From the NCBI GenBank assembly GCA_900637135.1, contig LR134353.1, positions 1,426,001-1,490,000 of the forward strand: a stretch of DNA of 64,000 nt. The letters are read 5' to 3'. Of the stretch, positions 19,844-28,370 are shown piece after piece. This DNA is from Mycolicibacterium flavescens. GTDB lineage: Bacteria; Actinomycetota; Actinomycetes; Mycobacteriales; Mycobacteriaceae. Positions within the stretch are counted from its first letter, which is position 1. Every line of letters starts with the position of its first letter. Under the pieces are notes generated by a model. It saw only the letters and a list, made by a program, of their open reading frames with translations. It made no database searches and was not told where the DNA came from. A program made the position numbers and the translations under genes.

Positions 19844-21277
19844 ATGACGAACCGTTACCTCGATGGCGCCTTCGCGCCGATTCACGACGAGCACACGCTG
19901 ACCGACCTCGAGGTCACCGGGACGATTCCCGACCATCTCGACGGTCGCTATCTGCGCAACGGCCCGAACCCGATCGGGGAGCTCGATCCCGAGCTGTACC
20001 ACTGGTTCATCGGAGACGGGATGGTGCACGGCATCCGGATCCGCGACGGCAGGGCGGAGTGGTATCGCAACCGGTGGGTCCGTGGCCCGCAGACCGCGCG
20101 GGCCCTGGGAGAGCGGCCGCCGAAAGGGTCCTTCCCGATCTCGGGAATCGGCGCCAACACCAACGTCATCGGGCATGCCGGCAAGACGATCGCGCTGATC
20201 GAGTCCGGCGTGACGAACGTCGAACTCACCGACGAGCTCGACACCGTCGGCGCATGCGATTTCGACGGGACGCTGACCGGCGGTTACACCGCGCATCCGA
20301 AGCGTGACCCGGACACCGGTGAGCTGCACGCCGTCTCGTACAGCATGTACCGCGGCAATACGGTGCAGTACTCGGTAATCGACACCGGCGGACGCGCGCG
20401 ACGCACGGTCGACGTAGAGGTCGCGGGAAGCCCGATGATGCACGACTTCTCGCTGACCGAGAACCACGTCGTGTTCTACGACCTGCCGGTGACCTTTGAC
20501 GCCGGTATGGCAGTGGAGATGACGGTTCCGCACGGTCTTCGGTTCGTCTCCCGGCTGGTGTTGTCGGCCCTCATCGGCCGGGTCCGCATCCCCGACCCGA
20601 TCAGCGCACGGCAACCGCGGGGCGAGACCACCGATCGCCGCTTCCCGTACTCGTGGAACCCGCGGTATCCGGCGCGCGTGGGCGTGATGCCACGCGAGGG
20701 CGGCAACGCCGATGTGCGCTGGTTCGACGTCGAACCCTGCTACGTGTTCCATCCGATGAACGCCTACGACGACGGCGACACCATCGTGCTCGACGTCGTT
20801 CGTCACCCGAAGATGTTCGACACCAACCGGCTTGGCCCCGACGAGGGACCCCCGACGCTCGACCGCTGGACGGTCGATCTCGCCGACGGCAAGGTCCGCG
20901 AATCGCGCATCGACGATCGCGGTCAGGAGTTTCCCCGTGTCGACGAACGCCGCGCCGGTAGACGCCACCGCTACGGATATGCCCCGAGTGTCCGCGGTGG
21001 TGAAGCCGCCGACGTCCTGCTCAAGCACGACTTCATCGGCGGTGCAACCCAGTCGAGGTCGTTCGGCGAAGGGAAAGTGCTCGGGGAGTTCGTATTCGAG
21101 CCGTCCTCGCCGGAGGCGGCCGAGGACGACGGCGTGTTGATGGGCTACGTCTACGACCGCCGGACCAACCGCAGCGAGCTGGCGCTGCTCGATGCGCAGA
21201 CACTGGAGGACGTCGCGACCATCGGGCTGCCGCACCGCGTGCCCGCGGGGTTCCACGGAAACTGGGTACCGGCCTAG
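19844..21277 (+). CDS. carotenoid cleavage oxygenase family protein
   Basis: A 477-aa iron-dependent oxygenase that splits double bonds in carotenoids, apocarotenoids or stilbenes. All four expected iron-binding histidines are visible: TAHPK (about residue 151), MMHDF (200), VFHPM (303) and GFHGNWVP (471). The conserved start LDGRYLRNGPNP and WFIGDGMVHG confirm the beta-propeller family. Recalled M. tuberculosis relatives are Rv0654 and Rv0913c. The substrate cannot be read from sequence. GGGATGTCCCG precedes the ATG. It is controlled by the divergent TetR through tandem operators. Confidence 0.94.
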   Translation: MTNRYLDGAFAPIHDEHTLTDLEVTGTIPDHLDGRYLRNGPNPIGELDPELYHWFIGDGMVHGIRIRDGRAEWYRNRWVRGPQTARALGERPPKGSFPISGIGANTNVIGHAGKTIALIESGVTNVELTDELDTVGACDFDGTLTGGYTAHPKRDPDTGELHAVSYSMYRGNTVQYSVIDTGGRARRTVDVEVAGSPMMHDFSLTENHVVFYDLPVTFDAGMAVEMTVPHGLRFVSRLVLSALIGRVRIPDPISARQPRGETTDRRFPYSWNPRYPARVGVMPREGGNADVRWFDVEPCYVFHPMNAYDDGDTIVLDVVRHPKMFDTNRLGPDEGPPTLDRWTVDLADGKVRESRIDDRGQEFPRVDERRAGRRHRYGYAPSVRGGEAADVLLKHDFIGGATQSRSFGEGKVLGEFVFEPSSPEAAEDDGVLMGYVYDRRTNRSELALLDAQTLEDVATIGLPHRVPAGFHGNWVPA

Positions 21278-21286
21278 GATTCACTC

Positions 21287-22579
21287 ATGGCCGAACTGGT
21301 GCAGAGGTTCCTGGACCAGATTCGGGAACAGCACGCCGACAACGACGAAGGTGCGCTGGCCGACTACATCCCCGAACTGAGATCGGTCGACCCCAACGGC
21401 TTCGGCCTGTCGTTGTCCATGGCCGATGACCACGTCTACGAATCCGGCGACACGGCAATCGAATTCACCATCCAATCGATATCGAAGCCGTTCACCTACG
21501 CGCTCGCGCTCGAACGCATCGGCATGGAAGCCGTCGACGCCAACATCGGCGTCGAACCCTCCGGCGAGGCGTTCAACGAGATCAGCGTCGACGAAACCAC
21601 CAAAACGCCGAAGAACCCGATGATCAACGCGGGCGCGATCGCCGCGGCCTCGTTGATACCCGGTGCCACCGCCGACGAGCGGTTCAACCAGATCCACGAG
21701 TTCTATTCGGCATTCGCGGGCCGCGAACTCGCAATCGATCACGACGTCTACGGCTCAGAGCAGGCGACCGGTAGCCGCAACCGCGCGATCGCCTACATGC
21801 TGCAGAGTTTCGGCGTGCTTGACGGCGATCCCGACGAGACGCTCGACGTCTACTTCCGGCAGTGCTCGATCAAGGTGACCACCACCGATCTGGCGAGAAT
21901 GGCCGCAACGCTCGCGCGCGGGGGCGTCGAGCCCGTGGCGGGACGGCGCGTGGCAAGCGCGGCGGTCGTGCAGCGCACGCTGAGCGTCATGGTCACGTGC
22001 GGGATGTACGACGCGGCGGGGGATTGGGCCAGTGCGGTCGGCATGCCCGCCAAGAGCGGCGTCGGCGGCGGGATCGCGGCGGTGCTGCCCGGTCAGCTCG
22101 GCATCGGCGTCTACTCACCGCTGTTGGACGCCAAGGGCAACAGCGTGCGTGGGACCGAGGTGTGTCGCAGCCTGTCGGCGGATCTCGGTCTGCACTTCCT
22201 CGCGCACACCCGCGAGTCGCGGTCGACGATCCGCAACACGTACGACGTCAGACCGGGTGTGCGGGTATTCGAACTGCACGGCGACCTGCTGTTCGCCGGC
22301 GCCGAGCAGGTGCTGCGCAGGGTGTACTCCGAGCGCGAGGCATTCGACGTCGCGGTCCTCGAGTTGTCCCGGGTCGACGACGTCGACGACGCGGCGCGCC
22401 GCATGTTCGCGGGCATGCGCGAATCGCTCGTGGCCGCGGGCAAGGAGGGCTACGTGGTCGACCCCGACCGGTTGCTGACCGCGAGCCACACCAAGGGTTT
22501 CGACGCCAGGGTGTACGGCACGCTCGAGGAGGCGGTGAGCGCCACGGCGAACCTGCGGACCGGTGACTCAGGCGGGTAG
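21287..22579 (+). CDS. glsA: glutaminase A with C-terminal STAS domain
   Basis: Hydrolyses L-glutamine to glutamate and ammonia. Residues 1 to about 305 are a serine-dependent glutaminase: QSISKPF holds the catalytic Ser-x-x-Lys; PKNPMINAGAIA and the tail GMPAKSGVGGGIAAVLPGQ are family signatures. Residues about 325-425 form a STAS domain (VRVFELHGDLLFAGAEQV), found on some actinobacterial glutaminases and likely regulatory. ATG 21287 starts 9 bp after the carotenoid oxygenase gene, so they may be co-transcribed. Its end overlaps the convergent cyclase gene by 12 bp. Confidence 0.92.
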   Translation: MAELVQRFLDQIREQHADNDEGALADYIPELRSVDPNGFGLSLSMADDHVYESGDTAIEFTIQSISKPFTYALALERIGMEAVDANIGVEPSGEAFNEISVDETTKTPKNPMINAGAIAAASLIPGATADERFNQIHEFYSAFAGRELAIDHDVYGSEQATGSRNRAIAYMLQSFGVLDGDPDETLDVYFRQCSIKVTTTDLARMAATLARGGVEPVAGRRVASAAVVQRTLSVMVTCGMYDAAGDWASAVGMPAKSGVGGGIAAVLPGQLGIGVYSPLLDAKGNSVRGTEVCRSLSADLGLHFLAHTRESRSTIRNTYDVRPGVRVFELHGDLLFAGAEQVLRRVYSEREAFDVAVLELSRVDDVDDAARRMFAGMRESLVAAGKEGYVVDPDRLLTASHTKGFDARVYGTLEEAVSATANLRTGDSGG

Positions 22580-24172
22580 GGCCAACCTCGTCGGCTCGTC
22601 GTGGCCCCGCAACGTCACCTCGTCGCCCAAACGCCAGTGGGCGCACTCGGTTTCGCTCGCGCCCGACACCGCATCAGAGCTGGCCAGTACATGGCCGGGA
22701 GTTTCCTTGGCCAGTTCACACAGCCGTGCCGCCTCGTTGACGGGCTCGCCGATGACGGTGTACTCGAAACGTTCTCGGGCGCCGACGTTGCCCGCCACCG
22801 CTTCGCCGGCGGCGACCCCGATGCCGGCATCGAACTCGGGCACCTCTTCGTGGATGCGCCGCGCGATCGCCCGCGCGGCGGCCAGCGCCGAATCCTCCGG
22901 GTTCTCCAGACGCACCGGAGCCCCGAACACCGCGAGCGCACCGTCACCCTCGAACTTGTTGACGAAGCCGTGATGACGATCCACTTCCTCGACGACCACC
23001 GCAAAGAACCGGTTGAGAAGGCCGACGACGTCGGTCGCGCGCTTGGACGTGACCAGCTTCGTCGACCCGATGATGTCGACGAAGATGACCGCGACATGAC
23101 GCTCCTCGCCGCCGAGCTTGGGCCGTTGCTTCTCGGCCTCGGCGGCGACCTCCCGGCCGACGTGGCGCCCGAAGATGTCGCGCAGGCGTTCACGTTCCTT
23201 GAGCCCGTGCACCATCTTGTTGAACCCCCGCTGTAGCTCACCGAGTTCGGTGCCGTCGAAAACGACGAGACTGCAGTCCAGATCGCCCTCCTCGACGTGC
23301 TTGAGAGCCGAGCGCACAACTCGGACCGGGGTGGCGATGAGCCACGACAGCAGCCACATCAGAGTCAGCCCGAAGGCGAGGGCGATCACCGCGATGATCA
23401 TCACGGCTACCGCGAACTGGGTAGCGGTGAGGTTCCGCAGCGCCAGTGTGAACACCGCGAGCAGAAGGATGCCGAGCACCGGCACCCCGGAACTGAGCAG
23501 CCAGACCGTCATGGTGCGGCCCATGACGCCGTGCGCCAATCGTCGCGGGGGGCGACCGGCCTCGAGCGCCTGAGCGGCGATCGGGCGCAGAGCGAACTCG
23601 GTGACCATGTAGCAGGCGGTCGCCACCACGATGCCGGGAAAGCCCACCGCGAGCAGGAACCGGGGAATGAACGCGGGGTCCTGCATCCCGTACAGCACGG
23701 TCAGCAGCACCGTGCCGATGCCCCACAACAGCAGGAGCTTCTTGGCCACTCGCCACGGAGCGAGGAACACATTGCGCTGGTCTTCTCGGGTGGGTGGCCG
23801 CTCCTCGATGGCCCACCGCAGCGAGCCGACGGTGCGCGAAGTGATCCATGTCGTGCCGAAGATCAGCGCGACAACCATGTAGGTAGGCACGACGCCCCAG
23901 GTCAGCCAGGCAGGCGCGTCGGTGAAGACACTGGGAACCGGGATTGCGACCCCGTTGAGCAGCAGCGAAACCGCGATGCCGAGGATGTTGATGAACAGGA
24001 TGAAGAACGTCAGGATCACCTGGATACGGACGCGTCGGCGCCCCTGACTTTCCTCCGGCCTGCCGAGTAACCACGACCCGTATTCCGGGGTGCCGGTCAG
24101 CCGCGCACTCTGGCGGGTCACCGTCTCCAGGACGCGACCCAGCCGATGTGCGACGCTCCTGTTGGCGGTCAT
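22568..24172 (-). CDS. membrane class III adenylate/guanylate cyclase with HAMP domain
   Basis: A 534-aa relative of the M. tuberculosis cyclases Rv1318c-Rv1320c. Six membrane helices (about 50-270) lead into a HAMP linker (WLIATPVRVVRSALKHVEEGD) and a C-terminal catalytic domain. Metal-binding Asp residues are in FVDIIGST and KFEGDGALAVFGAP; the lysine before FEGD is the purine-recognising residue; VNEAARL holds the transition-state Asn and Arg. The second purine-specifying position reads IGEPVN, with Glu where cyclases usually have Asp or a small residue. M. tuberculosis has three such genes in a row here; this window has one. Confidence 0.92.
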   Translation of the reverse strand: MTANRSVAHRLGRVLETVTRQSARLTGTPEYGSWLLGRPEESQGRRRVRIQVILTFFILFINILGIAVSLLLNGVAIPVPSVFTDAPAWLTWGVVPTYMVVALIFGTTWITSRTVGSLRWAIEERPPTREDQRNVFLAPWRVAKKLLLLWGIGTVLLTVLYGMQDPAFIPRFLLAVGFPGIVVATACYMVTEFALRPIAAQALEAGRPPRRLAHGVMGRTMTVWLLSSGVPVLGILLLAVFTLALRNLTATQFAVAVMIIAVIALAFGLTLMWLLSWLIATPVRVVRSALKHVEEGDLDCSLVVFDGTELGELQRGFNKMVHGLKERERLRDIFGRHVGREVAAEAEKQRPKLGGEERHVAVIFVDIIGSTKLVTSKRATDVVGLLNRFFAVVVEEVDRHHGFVNKFEGDGALAVFGAPVRLENPEDSALAAARAIARRIHEEVPEFDAGIGVAAGEAVAGNVGARERFEYTVIGEPVNEAARLCELAKETPGHVLASSDAVSGASETECAHWRLGDEVTLRGHDEPTRLALPA

Positions 24173-24217
24173 CGTCCCCTCAGCCTAAATTGCCGGGCGG
24201 CCACCTAAGGTGGTCGG

Positions 24218-24889
24218 GTGCGTCTCGTGATCGCCCAGTGCACTGTCGACTACGTCGGGCGCCTGACCGCTCACCTGCCTTCGGCGCGGCGGCTGCTGCT
24301 GATCAAGGCGGATGGTTCGGTGAGCGTGCACGCCGACGACCGTGCCTACAAACCGTTGAACTGGATGACCCCGCCGTGTCGCCTGACCGAGGACACCTCC
24401 GGCCCGACCCCCGTGTGGGTGGTCGAGAACAGGGCCGGTGAGCAGCTGCGGATCACCGTCGAAGCCATCGAACACGACTCCAGCCACGAACTCGGCGTCG
24501 ATCCCGGCCTGGTCAAGGACGGCGTCGAGGCGCATCTGCAGGAGTTGTTGGCCGAGCACGTCGAATTGCTCGGGGCGGGTTACACGCTGGTGCGGCGCGA
24601 GTACATGACTGCGATCGGACCGGTCGACCTGTTGTGTCGCGACGCCAACGGCGGGTCGGTTGCGGTCGAGATCAAGCGCCGCGGCGAGATCGACGGAGTG
24701 GAGCAGCTCACCCGTTATCTCGAGCTACTCAACCGCGACACCCTGCTGGCCCCGGTCGCCGGAGTCTTCGCCGCCCAGCAGATCAAGCCGCAGGCCCGCA
24801 CGCTGGCCACCGACCGCGGCATCCGCTGCGTCACGTTGGACTACGACAAGATGCGCGGCATGGACAGCGACGAGTTCCGGCTGTTCTGA
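24218..24889 (+). CDS. nucS: mismatch-specific endonuclease NucS/EndoMS
   Basis: The 223-aa product is the actinobacterial non-canonical mismatch-repair nuclease that cuts both strands at G-T, G-G and T-T mismatches. The C-terminal RecB-like nuclease core has Asp in GPVDLLCRD and the ExK motif in [13 protein letters not shown], followed by [10 protein letters not shown]. The end MDSDEFRLF is the likely sliding-clamp contact. The N-terminal domain mediates dimerisation. GTG 24218 is used, as in Rv1321. Its stop overlaps the next start (TGATG), so the following zinc-binding protein is translationally coupled. Confidence 0.96.
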   Translation: MRLVIAQCTVDYVGRLTAHLPSARRLLLIKADGSVSVHADDRAYKPLNWMTPPCRLTEDTSGPTPVWVVENRAGEQLRITVEAIEHDSSHELGVDPGLVKDGVEAHLQELLAEHVELLGAGYTLVRREYMTAIGPVDLLCRDANGGSVAVEIKRRGEIDGVEQLTRYLELLNRDTLLAPVAGVFAAQQIKPQARTLATDRGIRCVTLDYDKMRGMDSDEFRLF

Positions 24890-25185
24890 TGGCCCGCAAG
24901 CGGTCTCGTCGGCGGTCCGAGCGGCCGCCACCGCCGCTGCCTGCATCCCGACGCGTCGAGACCGGGCCGGACGGCTACGAGTACGAGGTGCGTCCGATCG
25001 CCGCCGCGCGGGCCACCAAGACATACCGGTGTCCGGGCTGTGATCACGAAATCCGGCCTGGCACAGCACATGTCGTGGTACTTCCGGCCGATGTGGGGGA
25101 GCGGGCGGCCGACGACCGTCGGCACTGGCACACGCCGTGCTGGACGCACCGCGCGACGCGTGGCCCGACCCGCAGGTGGTCTTAG
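24889..25185 (+). CDS. Rv1322-type small zinc-ribbon-like protein
   Basis: A 98-aa product of the same size and position as Rv1322. After a basic, Pro-rich N-terminus (RKRSRRRSERPPPPLP) it has YRCPGCDHEI and, later, HWHTPCWTH. The CxxC plus HxxC arrangement suggests a single zinc site. The function is unknown. It is coupled to nucS by a one-base overlap, which hints at a nucleic-acid-related role, but nothing in the sequence proves it. Its 3' end overlaps the convergent epimerase gene by 4 bp. Confidence 0.85.
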   Translation: MARKRSRRRSERPPPPLPASRRVETGPDGYEYEVRPIAAARATKTYRCPGCDHEIRPGTAHVVVLPADVGERAADDRRHWHTPCWTHRATRGPTRRWS

Positions 25186-25658
25186 TGGTCGCCGTCCGCA
25201 GCGGGCTCGACGAGCTCGATGAGGACGCCGCCGGCGTCCTTCGGGTGGATGAAGTTGATCCGTGAGTTCGCGGTGCCGCGGCGCGGGGCGTCGTAGAGCA
25301 ACTGCACGCCGTCGGCGCGCAGGCGCTCGCTGAGCGCGTCGATATCGCTGACGCGGTAGGCCAGTTGCTGAAGACCGGGGCCGCGTTTGTCGATGAATTT
25401 GGCGATCGTCGAGGTCTCGTCCAGCGGCGCCATCAACTGGATCTGCGCGCTGCCCACAGGGGCGCCACGCACCGAGAGCATCGCCTCGCGCACGCCCTGG
25501 TCCTCGTTGATCTCCTCATGGAGAACGATCATGCCGAGATGATCGTGGTACCACTTGATCGCGGCGTCGAGGTCCGGAACGGCGATCCCCACGTGATCGA
25601 TCGCCGTCACCAGTGCGCTGGCGAGCGCTGGACGTGCGCCTACGTGTTCGGTGGTCAT
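25182..25658 (-). CDS. mce: methylmalonyl-CoA epimerase
   Basis: A 158-aa VOC-fold enzyme that interconverts (S)- and (R)-methylmalonyl-CoA in propionate metabolism. IDHVGIAVPDLDAAIKWY starts the first beta-alpha-beta module with the metal-binding His; GPGLQQLAYRVSDI and GGVLIELVEP supply later ligands. It corresponds to Rv1322A by position. ATG 25658 is chosen over an upstream ATG because it gives the family N-terminal length. It is divergent from fadA4 across an 83-bp gap with a TGTGT-N6-ACACA palindrome. The symbol is the generic one for epimerase and does not refer to the mce transporter genes. Confidence 0.92.
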   Translation of the reverse strand: MTTEHVGARPALASALVTAIDHVGIAVPDLDAAIKWYHDHLGMIVLHEEINEDQGVREAMLSVRGAPVGSAQIQLMAPLDETSTIAKFIDKRGPGLQQLAYRVSDIDALSERLRADGVQLLYDAPRRGTANSRINFIHPKDAGGVLIELVEPAADGDH

Positions 25659-25694
25659 AGCGTAACGGTAACCTTGAGACAGATGTTTGTGGAA

Positions 25695-25710
25695 TGTGTC
25701 ATGGAACACA
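25695..25710. promoter_or_regulatory. palindrome in epimerase-fadA4 divergent promoter
   Basis: TGTGT-CATGGA-ACACA is a perfect 5-bp-arm palindrome lying 32 bp before fadA4 and 37 bp before the divergent epimerase start. A TATACC element at about 25717 could be the fadA4 -10 box. Its place suggests joint control of two acyl-CoA genes. Confidence 0.4.
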
Positions 25711-25741
25711 GATCGCTATACCCACTTTTCGGAGGTAGTAA

Positions 25742-26944
25742 ATGACCACGTCGGTGATCGTTTCCGGGGCACGCACACCGGTCGGCAAGCTGATGGGCTC
25801 GCTGAAGGACTTCTCCGGCAGCGACCTCGGCGGGATCGCGATCAAGGCGGCGCTCGAGAACGGCAACGTCGACGCGGCTGCCGTCGAGTACGTGATCATG
25901 GGCCAGGTCCTCACCGCGGGCGCCGGGCAGATGCCGGCCCGGCAGGCCGCCGTCGGGGCGGGTATCGGCTGGGACGTTCCCTCGCTGACCATCAACAAGA
26001 TGTGCCTGTCGGGTATCGACTCGATCGCGCTGGCCGACCAGTTGATCCGTGCCGGCGAGTTCGACGTCGTCGTGGCCGGCGGCCAGGAATCGATGACCCA
26101 GGCGCCGCACCTGCTGATGAACAGCCGGTCGGGCTACAAGTACGGCGACGTCACAGTGCTCGACCACATGGCCTACGACGGTCTGCACGACGTGTTCACC
26201 GATCAGCCGATGGGCGCGCTCACCGAGCAGCGCAACGATGTCGACCAGTTCACCCGCGCCGAACAAGACGAGTTCGCCGCCCGGTCCCACCAGAAGGCCG
26301 CAGCCGCTTGGAAAGACGGTGTCTACGCCGACGAGGTAGTGCCGGTGCAGATCCCGCAGCGCAAGGGCGACCCGCTGGAGTTCGCCGAGGACGAAGGCAT
26401 CCGCGCCAACACCACCGTCGAGTCGCTGGCCGGTCTGAAGCCGGCATTCCGCAAGGACGGCACCATCACCGCCGGGTCGGCCTCGCAGATCTCCGACGGC
26501 GCGTGTGCCGTCGTCGTGATGAACAAGGCCAAGGCCGAGGAACTGGGGCTGTCGTGGCTGTGTGAGATCGGTGCGCACGGTGTCGTCGCAGGCCCGGACT
26601 CCACGCTGCAGTCGCAGCCGGCCAACGCCATCAAGAAGGCGGTTGCGCGTGAGGGCATCTCGGTCGATCAGCTCGACGTCATCGAGATCAACGAGGCGTT
26701 CTCCGCGGTCGCGCTGGCCTCGACAAAGAAGCTCGGAGTCGATCCCGGCAAGGTCAACGTCAACGGCGGTGCGATCGCCATCGGACATCCGATCGGGATG
26801 TCGGGCGCCCGCATCACGTTGCATGCGGCGCTCGAGCTCGCCCGGCGCCGGGGCGACGGGAAGAAGCAAGGTTCTGGTTACGCCGTGGCCGCGCTGTGCG
26901 GGGCCGGCGGTCAGGGTGATGCGCTGATCCTCCGCGGGGGCTGA
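25742..26944 (+). CDS. fadA4: acetyl-CoA acetyltransferase (thiolase)
   Basis: A 400-aa thiolase that condenses two acetyl-CoA or cleaves acetoacetyl-CoA. The nucleophilic Cys is in NKMCLSG (about residue 89), the catalytic His in [14 protein letters not shown] and the second Cys in [11 protein letters not shown]. The length and start ([17 protein letters not shown]) match Rv1323. GGAGGTAGTAA precedes the ATG. It lies in the conserved neighbourhood after the epimerase and is divergent from it, with a palindrome in the shared promoter. Confidence 0.95.
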   Translation: MTTSVIVSGARTPVGKLMGSLKDFSGSDLGGIAIKAALENGNVDAAAVEYVIMGQVLTAGAGQMPARQAAVGAGIGWDVPSLTINKMCLSGIDSIALADQLIRAGEFDVVVAGGQESMTQAPHLLMNSRSGYKYGDVTVLDHMAYDGLHDVFTDQPMGALTEQRNDVDQFTRAEQDEFAARSHQKAAAAWKDGVYADEVVPVQIPQRKGDPLEFAEDEGIRANTTVESLAGLKPAFRKDGTITAGSASQISDGACAVVVMNKAKAEELGLSWLCEIGAHGVVAGPDSTLQSQPANAIKKAVAREGISVDQLDVIEINEAFSAVALASTKKLGVDPGKVNVNGGAIAIGHPIGMSGARITLHAALELARRRGDGKKQGSGYAVAALCGAGGQGDALILRGG

Positions 26945-26988
26945 GGTCCTACGACGGCGTGTAGTAATCGACACGTGTTTCGGGCACA

Positions 26989-27372
26989 ATGGCGGCCATG
27001 ACTCGCCTGCTGAATCAGCGCACCGTCGCGGGATGGTTCCGTTTCGTCGCCCTGCTCGAGGCGGTGAGCTGGGTCGGACTGCTGATCGGCATGTACTTCA
27101 AGTACCTCGGCACCCCGCGCACCGAGATCGGCGTCAAGGTGTTCGGCCCCGCCCACGGAGCGGTCTTCGTGGCGTTCGTCGCGCTCGGGTTGCTCGCGGC
27201 CGTGATGTTCAAATGGGCGACTGGTACGTGGTTGCTGGGGATCGTCGCGAGCATCGTGCCGCTCGCCAGTGTGGTCTTCCTCATGTGGGTGGAGCGCACC
27301 GGCCGGCTGGGAGCGGAGTCCGTCGTCGCGCCGATCGCGCAACCGGGGCAGCCGGTCGGTGAAACGACGTGA
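26989..27372 (+). CDS. DUF3817 membrane protein
   Basis: A 127-aa protein with three membrane helices: FRFVALLEAVSWVGLLIGMY, then a segment around HGAVFVAFVALGLLAAVMF, then LLGIVASIVPLASVVFL. The conserved HG within the second helix and the closing short loop fit DUF3817. A second, 110-aa family member is at 51044. No function is established. ATG 26989 or 26998 could start it; neither has a clear ribosome-binding site. The next gene begins 7 bp downstream, so the two may form an operon. Confidence 0.82.
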   Translation: MAAMTRLLNQRTVAGWFRFVALLEAVSWVGLLIGMYFKYLGTPRTEIGVKVFGPAHGAVFVAFVALGLLAAVMFKWATGTWLLGIVASIVPLASVVFLMWVERTGRLGAESVVAPIAQPGQPVGETT

Positions 27373-27379
27373 CAAACTT

Positions 27380-28279
27380 ATGGGCGTGAGTCGTCCACGC
27401 CCCTCTATCGCGGCCTCGATGGCCGGTGCGGTTGATCTGTCCGCCCTCAAGCAGCGGCCCTCGACGGGTGATAGCGAATCGTCTTCGCCCGCCGGTGGAG
27501 TGGAAGTCACCGAGGCGAACCTCGAAGCCGAGGTGCTGGTCCGGTCCAATCAAGTTCCCGTCGTGGTGCTGCTGTGGTCACCGCGCAGCGATGCGAGCGT
27601 CCAATTGGGTGATGCCCTCGGTCAACTGGCCACAGCCGACGGCGGGAAATGGGCGTTGGCGACGGTCAACGTCGACGTCGTCCCCCGCGTGGCGCAGATG
27701 TTCGGTGTGCAGGCGATCCCGACCGTGGTCGCGCTGGCCGCCGGACAACCCCTGTCGAGTTTCCAGGGCATGCAGCCTCCCGAGCAGTTGCGCCGGTGGA
27801 TCGACTCGCTGCTGAACGCGGTCGCGGGTAAGTTGCCCGGCGGAGCTGAGGAGGGGGAGTCCGAAGAGGTCGATCCCGAACTCGCGCAGGCGCGTTCGCA
27901 TCTGGACGCCGGTGACTTCGATGCCGCGCGCTCCGCGTACCAGGTGATTCTCGACGCCAACCCCGGTCACGCCGAAGCCAAGGGCGCCGTCCGCCAGATC
28001 GATTTCCTGCAGCGGGCCACCACCCGGACGCCCGACGCGATCGCCGCCGCCGACGCGGACCGCGGCGACATCGAGTTGGCGTTCGCCGCCGCCGACGTCG
28101 AGGTCCTCCAGCAGAACATCGCGGCGGCCTTCGACCGGCTCATCGACCTCGTCAAGCGGACGTCCGGCGACGACCGCACCACCGTGCGTACGCGACTGAT
28201 CGAGCTGTTCGACCTGTTCGATCCGGCCGATCCCGAGGTCATCGCCGGTCGGCGCAAGCTGGCCAACGCGCTGTACTGA
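27380..28279 (+). CDS. thioredoxin-fold protein with TPR-like C-terminus (CnoX/YbbN-like)
   Basis: A 299-aa protein equivalent to Rv1324. The thioredoxin domain (about 60-160) has PVVVLLWSPRSDASVQLGD where classic thioredoxins have WCGPC, so it lacks both redox cysteines; the cis-proline segment is QAIPTVVAL. The C-terminal part (about 170-299) has helical repeats (ARSHLDAGDFDAARSAYQ, AEAKGAVRQIDFL) like YbbN/CnoX. Those proteins act as holdase chaperones that pass clients to GroEL or DnaK; that role here is inference. ATG 27380 directly follows the DUF3817 stop. Confidence 0.9.
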   Translation: MGVSRPRPSIAASMAGAVDLSALKQRPSTGDSESSSPAGGVEVTEANLEAEVLVRSNQVPVVVLLWSPRSDASVQLGDALGQLATADGGKWALATVNVDVVPRVAQMFGVQAIPTVVALAAGQPLSSFQGMQPPEQLRRWIDSLLNAVAGKLPGGAEEGESEEVDPELAQARSHLDAGDFDAARSAYQVILDANPGHAEAKGAVRQIDFLQRATTRTPDAIAAADADRGDIELAFAAADVEVLQQNIAAAFDRLIDLVKRTSGDDRTTVRTRLIELFDLFDPADPEVIAGRRKLANALY

Positions 28280-28370
28280 CCTTCAATACCTTTCGTCGAA
28301 GCCGACGAATTGGCGGTTTCTCGTTGTGTTTTTCCGCCATTGCGTCGGTTGCGGCGCAACCTGGCGTCCC

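Noticed and set aside
28347-28361. Hairpin GGTTGC-GGC-GCAACC between the convergent thioredoxin-like and glgB genes
   Set aside because: It could be a bidirectional terminator, but the stem is only 6 bp with no T tract, so I did not list it as a feature.
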